Source of the DNA: Oscillibacter hominis
Lineage (GTDB): Bacteria > Bacillota > Clostridia > Oscillospirales > Oscillospiraceae
Direction of reading: 5' to 3'
NCBI RefSeq assembly: GCF_014334055.1
Contig: NZ_CP060490.1
Span: 1,178,001-1,242,000, forward strand
Length of the DNA stretch: 64,000 nt
Under the pieces are notes generated by a model. It did not search any database, had not been told where the DNA came from, and worked only from the letters and a program-made list of their open reading frames with translations. Shown piece after piece: positions 52,244-60,355 of this stretch; the stretch's first letter is position 1; the number at the start of each line of letters is the position of its first letter. Both the position numbers and the translations under genes were made by a program.

Positions 52244-52281
52244 AAAAAGTCGCGCGGGAAATTCTCCCGCGCGACTTTTTT
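52242..52281. terminator. Bidirectional terminator between pfp and the small membrane gene
   Basis: AAAAAAAGTCGCGCGGGA / TCCCGCGCGACTTTTTT, an 18-bp stem with A and T tracts on both sides. Confidence 0.92.
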
Positions 52282-52444
52282 ATTCAGAGAGCGGCTTCCG
52301 TCCCGTCCGGATGTCCTCCAACTCGTAGATGATGCAGCCTGTCATGGATGCCCCAACGGCTAACATGCAGCCCGCCACGTCAAGGATGCAGCCAAGGTAA
52401 CCGGCCACAATCACGATCAGGGCGCAGATGAATGCCCGTTTCAT
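52280..52444 (-). CDS. Small membrane protein downstream of coaX
   Basis: 54 residues from ATG 52444, which overlaps the coaX stop (ATGA on the minus strand) and follows GGAGGGGAAGT. Two membrane segments (about 4-22 and 25-40) with cysteines and glycines, ending in an acidic tail IYELEDIRTGRKPLSE. No family is recognised; it may be an accessory of the cell envelope. Confidence 0.7.
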   Translation of the reverse strand: MKRAFICALIVIVAGYLGCILDVAGCMLAVGASMTGCIIYELEDIRTGRKPLSE

Positions 52445-53226
52445 ACTTCCCCTCCTCCCTGCTTGTTCTTCTGATAGATCTGCCATAGGCCCTCCATCAG
52501 CAGGTATTTATCGTAGATGATGTCGGTTTTGCAGTAGCGCACGATCACGGGCGCATTGCCGCCGGTTGCCACAACCGTGACCGGCTGGCCCAACTGCTCT
52601 TCGATCCGCTGCACGATGCCGTCTATCATGGCGGCGGTGCCGTAGACGATCCCGGAGCGCATGCAGTCCTCCGTGTTTTTCCCGATGAGGCTCTTGGGGT
52701 GCTGAAGGGAGATATCCGGCAGCTGGGCGGCGTGGTCGGAGAGGGCGTCCAGTGAGATGCGCACACCCGGCAGCAGCAAGCCGCCCTGATAGGTCCTGTC
52801 GGCGGAGATGAGGCCGATGGTGGTGGCGGTTCCCATGTCGATCACCACCGCGGGCACCGGGTACTTTGCCAGGGCGGAGACCGCGTCCGCCACAATGTCG
52901 GCTCCTAATTGGGAGTGGATTTCCATCCGGATATTCAGCCCCGTCCTGACGCCGGGCCCCACCATCATGGGCGGCTTCCCCAGAAGCCGGGCCAGCGCCT
53001 TTTCCATCATGAAGTTCATAGGTGGCACCACACTGCAGAAGATGGCCCCGGTGACATCGGAGACGGAGTAGTGGTACAGGGTAAAGAGGTTCATGAGGTC
53101 AACGCTGATCTGGTCCGCCGTCTTTTTGCTGTCCGTATCCAAAGAGGCCAGGAAGCGCAGCTCCTTCAACTGGTCGAACAGCCCGATGGATGTGGTGGAA
53201 TTTCCTATGTCAATAGCCAAAAGCAT
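52441..53226 (-). CDS. coaX: Type III pantothenate kinase
   Basis: 261 residues of the ASKHA fold: AIDIGNSTTSIGLFD at the N-terminus, VGPGVRTGLNIRME, VVIDMGTATTIGLIS and LLPGVRISLDALSDHAAQLPDI, and GTAAMIDGIVQRIEE. It phosphorylates pantothenate, first step of CoA synthesis, and unlike type I is not inhibited by CoA. RBS AGGGAGG. First gene of a two-gene unit. Confidence 0.95.
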   Translation of the reverse strand: MLLAIDIGNSTTSIGLFDQLKELRFLASLDTDSKKTADQISVDLMNLFTLYHYSVSDVTGAIFCSVVPPMNFMMEKALARLLGKPPMMVGPGVRTGLNIRMEIHSQLGADIVADAVSALAKYPVPAVVIDMGTATTIGLISADRTYQGGLLLPGVRISLDALSDHAAQLPDISLQHPKSLIGKNTEDCMRSGIVYGTAAMIDGIVQRIEEQLGQPVTVVATGGNAPVIVRYCKTDIIYDKYLLMEGLWQIYQKNKQGGGEV

Positions 53227-53256
53227 GTTGCTTCCTCCCTTTTATAAACTGTCTTT

Positions 53257-53285
53257 AGCATACCACGCCTGTCCCCTTCACGCAA
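53257..53285 (-). promoter_or_regulatory. Promoter of coaX
   Basis: Minus strand: TTGCGT (53285-53280), 17 bp, TATGCT (53262-53257). Confidence 0.6.
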
Positions 53286-53286
53286 G

Positions 53287-53320
53287 GAAAAAGCGCCGGC
53301 GTGCTTAGCACGCCGGCGCT
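53287..53320 (-). terminator. Terminator of spoIVA
   Basis: AGCGCCGGCGTGC / GCACGCCGGCGCT, a perfect 13-bp stem; on the minus strand it is followed by TTTTT. It overlaps the coaX -35 region by a few bases. Confidence 0.9.
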
Positions 53321-53337
53321 CAAAGCAATATGCTCTT

Positions 53338-54816
53338 TTACAGGATGATGCAGATGAGACCGCCGCTGCCTTCGTTGATGATCCGCTGTAGGGTCTCCTG
53401 CAGCTTGTGCTGGGCGTCCTCCGGCATACGCTTGAGCTTTGTCTGAAGGTCTTCGTTGACCAACTCGTGGAAACTGCGCCCAAAGATGTTGGACTGCCAG
53501 ATTTTGCTGGTATCCCCCTCGAATTCCTGAAGGAGGTAGTTCACCATGTCCTCCGACTGCTTCTCGTTGCCCACAATCGGCGAAACCGCCGTTTCAATGT
53601 CAGCCCGGATCATGTGGATGGAGGGTGCGCTGGCGCGGAGCCGGACGCCGTAGCGGCCGCCCTGCTTGACGATCTCCGGCTCTTCCAGCGTCAGCTCCTC
53701 GATGCCCGGCACCACAATGCCGTAGCCCTTTTCCTTCACGTCCCGCAGTGCGCCCGCAACCTTGTCGTACTCGGTCTTGATGGAGGCAAGCTGGGTCAGC
53801 AGGCTCATCAGGTCTCCGTCGTCCGTCACATGGAGGCCGGACTGCTCTGAGAGGGTCTGGTAGAAAAGTTCCCGGGGCAGCCGCAGCTCCGCGGTGGCAA
53901 TTCCGGTTCCCAACTGGATGCTGAGGATCCTGGCATCCTGAATGGCATCATAGGCCCCCATGGTCTTGATGGCTGCATCCACCTCGCGGATGTGGTGCAT
54001 CTGCCCTGTGGCCTCCCGGATGGAGGCGTACAGCCCGCTTTTAATGGGATGTTCATCCGGCAGCGCATCCACCCAGGGCGGCAGGAACAAATCCAGTTCC
54101 TGCATGGGGAATTCGTACAGCACCGCCTTGAGCAGCGCCGACACGTCGTTTTCCTCCAGCTCCAGGCAGTTCACCGGAATGCAGTTGACCTCGTAGCGGG
54201 AGGAGATATCCTTACTGATGGCCTGGGCCCGGTCAGAGCGGGGCTCAGAGGAGTTGAGCAGCACAATAAAGGGCTTCCCCAACTCCTGAAGCTCCCGGAT
54301 AACCCGCTCCTCCGCCTCCAGGTAATCCTCCCTTGGAATCTCGGAGATGGTTCCGTCAGTAGTGATGACGATTCCAATGGTGGAATGCTCCGCAATGACC
54401 TTCCTGGTTCCAACCTCTGCCGCCTCGGTCATGGGAATCTCATGGTCGAACCAGGGGGTGGTCACCATGCGGGGCGCGTCATTTTCCGTCTGGCCAATGG
54501 CGCCCTTCACCATATATCCCACACAGTCGATCAGTCGGACGGAAAAAGCCGCGCCGTCCTCCAAAGAGATCTGGACCGCTTCCTCCGGTACGAACTTCGG
54601 CTCCGCTGTCATGATGGTCCGGCCGGACCCGCTCTGGGGCAGCTCATCCTTTGCCCGCTCTTTCCGATAGACGTTCTCAATATTGGGAATGACCTGCGTC
54701 TCCATAAAGCGTTTGATAAAGGTTGACTTGCCAGTGCGTACCGGCCCCACCACACCAATATAAATATCTCCGCCGGTGCGGGTGGCGATATTTTGATAAA
54801 TACTCGTATTTGTCAT
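53338..54816 (-). CDS. spoIVA: Stage IV sporulation protein A (coat morphogenetic ATPase)
   Basis: 492 residues, the same length as B. subtilis SpoIVA. Walker A GVVGPVRTGKSTFIKRF (22-38) lies in a TRAFAC-like GTPase fold that hydrolyses ATP; DCVGYMVKGAIG and VLLNSSEPRSD follow, and the C-terminus INEGSGGLICIIL is the conserved SpoVM-binding region. SpoIVA polymerises on the forespore as the base of the coat. The frame is open 111 nt upstream; ATG 54816 fits homologues. A sigma-E-like promoter lies at 54858-54886. Confidence 0.97.
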   Translation of the reverse strand: MTNTSIYQNIATRTGGDIYIGVVGPVRTGKSTFIKRFMETQVIPNIENVYRKERAKDELPQSGSGRTIMTAEPKFVPEEAVQISLEDGAAFSVRLIDCVGYMVKGAIGQTENDAPRMVTTPWFDHEIPMTEAAEVGTRKVIAEHSTIGIVITTDGTISEIPREDYLEAEERVIRELQELGKPFIVLLNSSEPRSDRAQAISKDISSRYEVNCIPVNCLELEENDVSALLKAVLYEFPMQELDLFLPPWVDALPDEHPIKSGLYASIREATGQMHHIREVDAAIKTMGAYDAIQDARILSIQLGTGIATAELRLPRELFYQTLSEQSGLHVTDDGDLMSLLTQLASIKTEYDKVAGALRDVKEKGYGIVVPGIEELTLEEPEIVKQGGRYGVRLRASAPSIHMIRADIETAVSPIVGNEKQSEDMVNYLLQEFEGDTSKIWQSNIFGRSFHELVNEDLQTKLKRMPEDAQHKLQETLQRIINEGSGGLICIIL

Positions 54817-54857
54817 ATCATCCCGTCCTTTTCCACAGCTGCATTCTGCATGGTACA

Positions 54858-54886
54858 TTTCTATGAACCAATATGGCCAAGTATTC
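54858..54886 (-). promoter_or_regulatory. Candidate sigma-E promoter of spoIVA
   Basis: Minus strand: GAATACT (54886-54880), 14 bp, CATAGAAA (54865-54858). It matches the ATA -35 core, the spacing, and six of eight -10 bases of the sigma-E pattern; spoIVA is sigma-E dependent in studied Bacillota. Confidence 0.6.
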
Positions 54887-54969
54887 CCAACCTTGTCATC
54901 CGAAACGCCTTTGTAAAAGCTGCACAAAGGAAAAAGGAATCCTTATGAAGTTTTTTCTACTTTTGATTA

Positions 54970-54998
54970 TTTACATCATTGATTTATCATGGTAAACT
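54970..54998 (+). promoter_or_regulatory. Promoter of the amino-acid ABC transporter operon
   Basis: TTTACA (54970-54975), 17 bp, TAAACT (54993-54998), giving a leader of about 50 nt before ATG 55055. Confidence 0.6.
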
Positions 54999-55054
54999 GC
55001 TAATGTAGTAAACGACAAGGCAGTTACATTGAATGAATTGAATTGGAGGAAAGA

Positions 55055-55957
55055 ATGATGAACAAGAAGAACATACTGGCCATGACTATGGCGGCGGTAC
55101 TGATCCTTGGCCTGAGCGCCTGCGGCGGCAGCGGTTCCTCCGCCTCCGGAGGCAGCGCGTCTTCTGGCAGCGGCTCCGGAAGCGGTGCGGGAAGCTCCGC
55201 GGGCGGCGAGCGCACCACCTTCACTGTGGGTTTTGACGCAGAATATCCCCCCTACGGCTTTAAGGCCGATGACGGCAGCTACGTAGGCTTTGACCTGGAC
55301 CTCGCCCAGGAGGTCTGCAACCGCAACGGCTGGGAGCTGGTCCGCCAGCCCATCGATTGGGACTCCAAGGATATGGAGCTGGATGCAGGAAACATCGATG
55401 TGCTCTGGAACGGTTTTACCATGACCGGCCGTGAGGATGACTACACCTGGGTCGGGCCCTATGTCAACAACTCCATCATGTTTGTGGTCCGTGCCGACTC
55501 CGGCATCACTGAAGCCTCCCAGCTCTCCGGCAAGCCGGTGGTCACCCAGTCCGGCTCCTCCGCCCTGACCGCTTTGACCGACGATCCCGGCGACGGCAGC
55601 AACGACGAGAACCTGGCCCTGGCCGCCTCCTTCTCTGCCCTGGATCAGGTGCCTGATTACAATACCGCTTTCATGAACCTGGAATCCGGCGTGGACGACG
55701 CCATCGCCGTGGACATCGGCGTGGCCAATTACCAGCTCAATACCCGCGGCAGCGATGTGTTCACCATGCTGGAAAAGCCCCTCTCCACCGAGCAGTACGG
55801 CATCGGCTTCAAGAAGGGCAATACCGAGCTGGCCGATCAGGTGAAGGCCACGCTGGATGAAATGTGGGAAGACGGCACCTTCATGGAGATCGCCACCAAT
55901 GCCGCTGAGGCATATGACGCTCCCGAACTGGTTGACATGATCTGCTACGGCGAGTAA
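55055..55957 (+). CDS. Polar amino-acid ABC transporter, substrate-binding lipoprotein
   Basis: 300 residues: lipoprotein signal with lipobox LSAC (about 20-23), a Ser/Gly-rich linker (24-55), then a family 3 solute-binding domain opening FTVGFDAEYPPYGFKADDGSYVGFDLDLAQEV, with WNGFTMTGREDDYTWVGPY and AVDIGVANYQLN. The family binds polar or sulfur amino acids; the substrate here is not visible. ATG 55055 or 55058 follows GGAGG. A perfect 16-bp hairpin separates it from the permease. Confidence 0.93.
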   Translation: MMNKKNILAMTMAAVLILGLSACGGSGSSASGGSASSGSGSGSGAGSSAGGERTTFTVGFDAEYPPYGFKADDGSYVGFDLDLAQEVCNRNGWELVRQPIDWDSKDMELDAGNIDVLWNGFTMTGREDDYTWVGPYVNNSIMFVVRADSGITEASQLSGKPVVTQSGSSALTALTDDPGDGSNDENLALAASFSALDQVPDYNTAFMNLESGVDDAIAVDIGVANYQLNTRGSDVFTMLEKPLSTEQYGIGFKKGNTELADQVKATLDEMWEDGTFMEIATNAAEAYDAPELVDMICYGE

Positions 55958-55974
55958 AATAACAGATATCTTCC

Positions 55975-56009
55975 GAGAGGAACGGCGGGAACATCCCGCC
56001 GTTCCTCTC
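55975..56009 (+). other. Intercistronic hairpin between binding protein and permease genes
   Basis: GAGAGGAACGGCGGGA / TCCCGCCGTTCCTCTC, perfect 16-bp stem, 3-nt loop, no T tract. It probably protects the upstream mRNA or partly terminates, giving more binding protein than permease. Confidence 0.75.
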
Positions 56010-56033
56010 GTGAACGCAGCAAGGAGAGAGAGC

Positions 56034-56759
56034 ATGGATTTGGGTAATATCGTCCAACAGCTGGCAGGCGGGCTTTGGGCCGCTGTGCAGCTGTTCGTCC
56101 TGACGCTGGTGTTTTCCCTGCCGTTGGGCATGGTGGTGTGCTTTGGACGCCGTTCAGAGTGGGCGCCGTTCCGCCGCTGCGGAAAAGTGGAGGCCGGGCA
56201 GGAAGCGGGCCGGTGGGTCACCGCCCTGCGCCGTTTCCGGCCCGTACAACTGGTTTTCAAGTTTTTTATCTCCATCTTACGGGGCACTCCGCTGATGCTG
56301 CAGCTGATGGTGGTCTACTTTGGCCCATACTATCTCTTCGGGCTGAACCTCTCCGGCTACTCCCGGCTCCTGGCCGCAGTAATTGCCTTTACCATCAACT
56401 ACGCCGCCTATTTTGCGGAAATCTACCGCTCCGGCATCCAGTCCATCCCTGTGGGCCAGAACGAAGCGGCCCAGGTGCTGGGCTACAGCCGCAGCCAGAC
56501 CTTCCTGAAGATCATCCTGCCCCAGATGGTCAAGCGGGTCCTCCCCTCTGTGACCAACGAGGTCATCACGCTGGTGAAGGACACCTCATTGGCCTTTGTC
56601 ATTGCCTATCAGGAGCTCTTTACCATCGCCAAGCAGATTGCAGCCGCCAAAACCACGGTGATGCCCCTGTTTGTCGCCGGTATCTTCTACTTCATTTTCA
56701 ATGGCGTGGTGGCCTGGATCATGGAGCGCATCGAGCGCACCCTTTCCTATTACAACTGA
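56034..56759 (+). CDS. Polar amino-acid ABC transporter, permease
   Basis: 241 residues with about five membrane segments and the HisM-type motif ISILRGTPLMLQLMVVYFG and EIYRSGIQSIPVGQNEAAQVLGYS (EAA loop), then PQMVKRVLPSVTNEVITLVKDTSLAFVI. There is an unusual Arg-rich cytoplasmic insert (about 40-65) between the first two helices. RBS AAGGAG at ATG 56034; the frame is open 24 nt upstream. It is followed 12 nt later by the ATPase gene. Confidence 0.93.
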   Translation: MDLGNIVQQLAGGLWAAVQLFVLTLVFSLPLGMVVCFGRRSEWAPFRRCGKVEAGQEAGRWVTALRRFRPVQLVFKFFISILRGTPLMLQLMVVYFGPYYLFGLNLSGYSRLLAAVIAFTINYAAYFAEIYRSGIQSIPVGQNEAAQVLGYSRSQTFLKIILPQMVKRVLPSVTNEVITLVKDTSLAFVIAYQELFTIAKQIAAAKTTVMPLFVAGIFYFIFNGVVAWIMERIERTLSYYN

Positions 56760-56771
56760 GGAGTATCTGAT

Positions 56772-57530
56772 ATGAATGTAATGGAGTTAAAAAGCGTCCA
56801 GAAGACCTTTGACGGCCAGCTGGAAGTGCTCAGAGACATCAGTATCAGCGTGGAAAAGGGTGAAGTGGTGGCCATCATCGGCCCCTCCGGTTCAGGGAAA
56901 TCCACCCTGCTGCGCTGTGCAACGCTGCTGACGCAGATGGACAGCGGCGAGCTCTCCTACCTGGGGGAAAAAGCCGCCTGGAACGACGAAAACGGCAAAT
57001 CCGTATATGCCAGGGACCTGAAAAAAATTCGCAGCTACTTTGGCCTGGTATTCCAGAACTTCAACCTCTTCCCCCACTACTCTGTACTGAAAAACCTGAT
57101 GGACGCCCCGATCTCGGTGGGCGGCCGGAATAAGGCGGAGGTAGAGCAGGAAGCAAGGGAGCTCCTGCAGAAGATGGGCCTGGGGGACAAGGCCGGGGCC
57201 TATCCCTGCCAGCTTTCCGGCGGACAGCAGCAGCGCGTGGCCATTGCCCGGGCCCTGGCCATGAATCCGGAGATTCTCTTTTTCGATGAGCCCACCTCAG
57301 CCCTGGACCCGGAGCTGACCGGCGAGATTCTGAAGGTCATCCGCCAGCTGGCCGAGGAGAATATGACCATGGTGATCGTCACCCACGAGATGGCCTTTGC
57401 CAGGGATGTGGCCGACCGGGTCATCTTCATGGACGGCGGAGTGATCGTGGAACAGGGCGACCCAAGAGAGGTTATCGGGAACCCCAGGGAGGAACGCACC
57501 CGCCAGTTTCTCTCCCGGTTTGCCAACTGA
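56772..57530 (+). CDS. Polar amino-acid ABC transporter, ATP-binding subunit
   Basis: 252 residues: Walker [14 protein letters not shown], signature [19 protein letters not shown], Walker [19 protein letters not shown] and switch His [14 protein letters not shown], the GlnQ/HisP type. An insert around 60-85 ([16 protein letters not shown]) is slightly longer than usual. RBS GAGGAG. Ends the three-gene operon before a strong terminator. Confidence 0.95.
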   Translation: MNVMELKSVQKTFDGQLEVLRDISISVEKGEVVAIIGPSGSGKSTLLRCATLLTQMDSGELSYLGEKAAWNDENGKSVYARDLKKIRSYFGLVFQNFNLFPHYSVLKNLMDAPISVGGRNKAEVEQEARELLQKMGLGDKAGAYPCQLSGGQQQRVAIARALAMNPEILFFDEPTSALDPELTGEILKVIRQLAEENMTMVIVTHEMAFARDVADRVIFMDGGVIVEQGDPREVIGNPREERTRQFLSRFAN

Positions 57531-57534
57531 ATCC

Positions 57535-57570
57535 AAAAAGAGCAGTCCAGAATTGGACTGCTCTTTTTTG
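57535..57570. terminator. Bidirectional terminator between the ABC operon and sipL
   Basis: AAAAAGAGCAGTCCA / TGGACTGCTCTTTTT, perfect 15-bp stem, with T and A tracts for both convergent units. Confidence 0.92.
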
Positions 57571-57571
57571 T

Positions 57572-59083
57572 CTACACACGCTTTTTGGGGATCAGCAGCA
57601 GCCGGTCACAGGGGATGGCCGTTCCCTCCTCCAGTTCATTGGCGCTGAGAATATTGGCGCAGGTGGTGCGGTAGCGCTTGGCAAGATCCCACAGGGATTC
57701 CGACGGAGCAAGGCAGCGCAGCACGATGGAGGGCCGGTTGGTATCCTCCTGCGCGGCCTCCAGATCCACGTCTGCAGACATGACACAACTGTAGGATTTC
57801 TGCACAGCTGCCTCCGCGGAAAAATCCACCGGGAAGCGGATTTCGATCCCGCCTGAGGAGAGGCTGCCCATGGCGTCCTCCGGGCAGGCCGCCCGGGCCG
57901 TGATCTGGCAGTTCTCCGGGAACTCCATCTGACAGTTGACCTCCATCCGCCGCTCCGAGACCAGCGGGACCCCGCCCTCATCCAAATAGAGGGCATGGAT
58001 GGACGCTGTGGTCCGCAGTGTGACGATCTCCCCCTCCCTGGAGTGGGTGACAGCGCCGCAGGAGACGGAGATGGCAAGAATGGTCTTGGCCACCACGCCG
58101 ATCTCCAAAACCTCCCGGACGGTCTGCCGCCGGGAGACCGTGTCTATGTAGTCGGAGAGCTCCATGGGCGCGGCGTCATAGGTCATGGCATGGGCCGTGC
58201 TGTACAGGTCTGAAAGCAGCGTCAGCGTCTGCTCCTCGCGGAGCTGTGCCTGGGCGTGGAGGTAGAGCGTCACCGTCACGGTGTGGCCATCCTCCCCGAT
58301 CTTGAATTCAGCGCCGGTCAGCTGCAGTGAAACGCTGCAAAGGGAGTCCTCGGCCGGAGCCTCCAGCTCAATGATCTGGGAGAAGGGCAGTTCGCCTCCC
58401 GCGGAATAGTACTGCTTTTCCGCCGCGGAGCAAAGCAGGGAAATGGTAAAGAGGCCTTTGATGATCAGCTTATTCCCAACGATCTTCGTCTCGCTGATCG
58501 AGTCTCTGACACTGGAGAGCAAAATCTCCTCAGCCGGGTTTTTTCCCGGTGAGATGTTCAGCTCATCGGAAAAGGTGAATTCTTTCTCCGCGATGGCGGT
58601 TACCGTATTCACCTTGGCCTCCTCTAACCGCTTCTCAATGCCCAGATCCGGCTCCGCTTCCACATCACTGCAATAGGGGCGCTCTGCCCTCCTGAAGCAG
58701 CACACACGGCTGGACAGCAGACACCTGGTGAACACTTTGCGGGGATTGGTCATGCGGGTCTCAATGGACTCAATCTCCGTCTTGACACTCAGATGCTCTC
58801 CTATCCCTTCTCCCTCCGTGGTAAAGGGCAGTGCAAATTCCAGGGACCGGATGCCCCCATCGTCTTCCGGAGTGTAAAGGACTGTTACTTTCACCGTTCC
58901 GGTAATCAGGATTTTGCCGTCTCGCAGCTCGCGGCTGTGCAGAAAAACCTTCCCGGCCGTGTCGATGATGCGGGCAATGTCCGGGCAGTAGTCCGGAACA
59001 ATCGTCTCCAGGGTTTCCTCTTGCGTCAATGTCAAATCCGCCCCTGCTTCCCAGCAGTTCAGGCAAGCTTTTTTCAATTCCAT
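57572..59083 (-). CDS. sipL: SipL-like spore coat protein (DUF3794/SPOCS plus LysM)
   Basis: 503 residues: repeated SPOCS (DUF3794) segments (about 5-115, 165-280, 310-440; for example LTLTQEETLETIVPDYCPDI and TILAISVSCGAVTHSREGEI) and a C-terminal LysM domain (about 455-503, APSESLWDLAKRYRTTCANILSANEL). This matches SipL, which in Clostridioides difficile binds SpoIVA through its LysM domain and is needed for coat attachment. spoVM and spoIVA are nearby. RBS GAGGAGG; sigma-E-like promoter at 59117-59145. Confidence 0.82.
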   Translation of the reverse strand: MELKKACLNCWEAGADLTLTQEETLETIVPDYCPDIARIIDTAGKVFLHSRELRDGKILITGTVKVTVLYTPEDDGGIRSLEFALPFTTEGEGIGEHLSVKTEIESIETRMTNPRKVFTRCLLSSRVCCFRRAERPYCSDVEAEPDLGIEKRLEEAKVNTVTAIAEKEFTFSDELNISPGKNPAEEILLSSVRDSISETKIVGNKLIIKGLFTISLLCSAAEKQYYSAGGELPFSQIIELEAPAEDSLCSVSLQLTGAEFKIGEDGHTVTVTLYLHAQAQLREEQTLTLLSDLYSTAHAMTYDAAPMELSDYIDTVSRRQTVREVLEIGVVAKTILAISVSCGAVTHSREGEIVTLRTTASIHALYLDEGGVPLVSERRMEVNCQMEFPENCQITARAACPEDAMGSLSSGGIEIRFPVDFSAEAAVQKSYSCVMSADVDLEAAQEDTNRPSIVLRCLAPSESLWDLAKRYRTTCANILSANELEEGTAIPCDRLLLIPKKRV

Positions 59084-59116
59084 ATTTGTCCTCCTCAGCC
59101 GCTAATTCCTATCGAA

Positions 59117-59145
59117 AAGATATGAGCGGCTGGACAGGATTATTC
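59117..59145 (-). promoter_or_regulatory. Candidate sigma-E promoter of sipL
   Basis: Minus strand: GAATAAT (59145-59139), 14 bp, CATATCTT (59124-59117). Its -35 overlaps the spoVM stop codon. Same spacing as the spoIVA candidate. Confidence 0.5.
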
Positions 59146-59214
59146 GTGGATCTTAAAAATACGGCGCAGAATTCCGGACAGAGATTTGGGCGATTTCCAA
59201 ACGACGATTTTCAT
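59140..59214 (-). CDS. spoVM: Stage V sporulation protein M (24-residue amphipathic peptide)
   Basis: 24 codons from ATG 59214, with AAGGAGG six bases upstream. The peptide starts MKIVVWKSPKSLSGILRRIF and ends KIHE, matching SpoVM: Pro9, the LSGILR core and the hydrophobic/basic faces of an amphipathic helix. SpoVM inserts into the curved forespore membrane and recruits SpoIVA. It lies between rsgA and sipL; in B. subtilis spoVM also follows prpC-prkC-rsgA. The short length makes it easy to miss. Confidence 0.9.
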   Translation of the reverse strand: MKIVVWKSPKSLSGILRRIFKIHE

Positions 59215-59225
59215 GCAGTTCCTCC

Positions 59226-59378
59226 TTATCTTCTTCTCATACAGCCAATTCCGCAGGCAATCAGGAGCAGGGCAACGATAAACATCAGACAGCCCACCGG
59301 GAAAACAGCGGCAATCAATATTCCCAACCCCAGTGCCAGGGCGCAAAGCCCCAAAAAACAAATGCCGCCGCCATACAT
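59226..59378 (-). CDS. Small hydrophobic protein upstream of spoVM
   Basis: 50 residues from ATG 59378, preceded by GGGGGCGGAA. Almost wholly hydrophobic and Gly/Cys-rich with two membrane segments (about 5-22 and 25-43) and a basic end GCMRRR. The frame is open another 111 nt, but that part looks random and lies beside the rsgA terminator. It may be co-transcribed with spoVM (11-nt gap). Family unknown. Confidence 0.6.
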   Translation of the reverse strand: MYGGGICFLGLCALALGLGILIAAVFPVGCLMFIVALLLIACGIGCMRRR

Positions 59379-59443
59379 TTCCGCCCCCACACTCCTCTCT
59401 CGTTTGTTATCAGTATATACAGCGGAGACGCAAAAGGTACGAA

Positions 59444-59472
59444 AGGGCCCGCGGAAAAATTCCGCGGGCCCT
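59444..59472 (-). terminator. Hairpin after rsgA
   Basis: AGGGCCCGCGGA / TCCGCGGGCCCT, a perfect 12-bp stem with a 5-nt A/T loop, just after the rsgA stop on the minus strand. The T tail is short. Confidence 0.65.
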
Positions 59473-59476
59473 CCTG

Positions 59477-60355
59477 CTATTTTTCCCACTCTTTCAGGGG
59501 CTTGAGTTCTTCATATAGCCGCAGGTAACTCTCATGCCGGCTTTTGGGAACCTTCCCCTCCCGGACCGCCTCCAGCACGGCGCAGCCCTTCTCCTTCGTA
59601 TGGCTGCACCCGGTAAAGCGGCAGTGTTCCAGATAAGGGGCAAACTCCGGGAAGGTATTGGGCAGTTCCTGCTTCAGCTCCAGATTCAGCTCGTCGCTGT
59701 CAAAGGAGGAGAAGCCCGGGGAATCCACCACATCCGCCCCACACCCCAGATGGTAGAGCTCCACATGGCGGGTGGTGTGGCGGCCGCGGCCCAAGGCCTG
59801 GCTGACCTCCCCCACCTGAAGATGGAACTCCGGATCCAGTGCGTTTAAAATGCTGGATTTTCCTACGCCGGAGTTGCCTGTAAAGGCAGATAGCTTTCCA
59901 TCGATTGCTTCTGTGAGCTGGTTGATTCCTTCCCCGCTCTCCGCACTGACCCGCAGCACCGGAAGGCCGGCGCTGCGGTAGATCTCATAGAGGTCGTCTG
60001 CCGGGTCCAGGTCGGTCTTGTTGATGCACACCAAGACCTCGCAGCCCTTCAGCACCGCAATGGCCGAGACCCGGTCGATCAGGTAGGGGTCCGTCTGGGG
60101 AATGGCATGGGAGGCGATGATGACCAACTGGTCGATATTGGCCACGGCCGGCCGGGCAAACTGGTTTTTGCGCGGTTCGATCCGCTCCACGTAGCCCTGG
60201 CCGCCCGGCAGCTCCTGCACCTCCACCCAGTCGCCAACCAGTGGGCTCAGGCCTTCCTTGCGGAACTTGCCCCGGGCCCTGCACTGGAGCAGCTGAGTCC
60301 CTGTATTTACATAATAAAAGCCGCTCAGGGCCTTTTGAATGCGCCCTCTGCTCAA
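59477..60355 (-). CDS. rsgA: Ribosome small subunit-dependent GTPase A
   Basis: 292 residues: N-terminal OB fold (KALSGFYYVNTG), circularly permuted GTPase with NKTDLD (G4) ahead of G1 GNSGVGKSSILN and G3 DSPGFSSFD, and a C-terminal zinc site in YLEHCRFTGCSHTKEKGCAV. It matures the 30S subunit. TTG start overlaps the prkC stop (TTGA). Gene order rlmN-stp-prkC-rsgA is the classical Bacillota arrangement. Confidence 0.95.
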   Translation of the reverse strand: MSRGRIQKALSGFYYVNTGTQLLQCRARGKFRKEGLSPLVGDWVEVQELPGGQGYVERIEPRKNQFARPAVANIDQLVIIASHAIPQTDPYLIDRVSAIAVLKGCEVLVCINKTDLDPADDLYEIYRSAGLPVLRVSAESGEGINQLTEAIDGKLSAFTGNSGVGKSSILNALDPEFHLQVGEVSQALGRGRHTTRHVELYHLGCGADVVDSPGFSSFDSDELNLELKQELPNTFPEFAPYLEHCRFTGCSHTKEKGCAVLEAVREGKVPKSRHESYLRLYEELKPLKEWEK

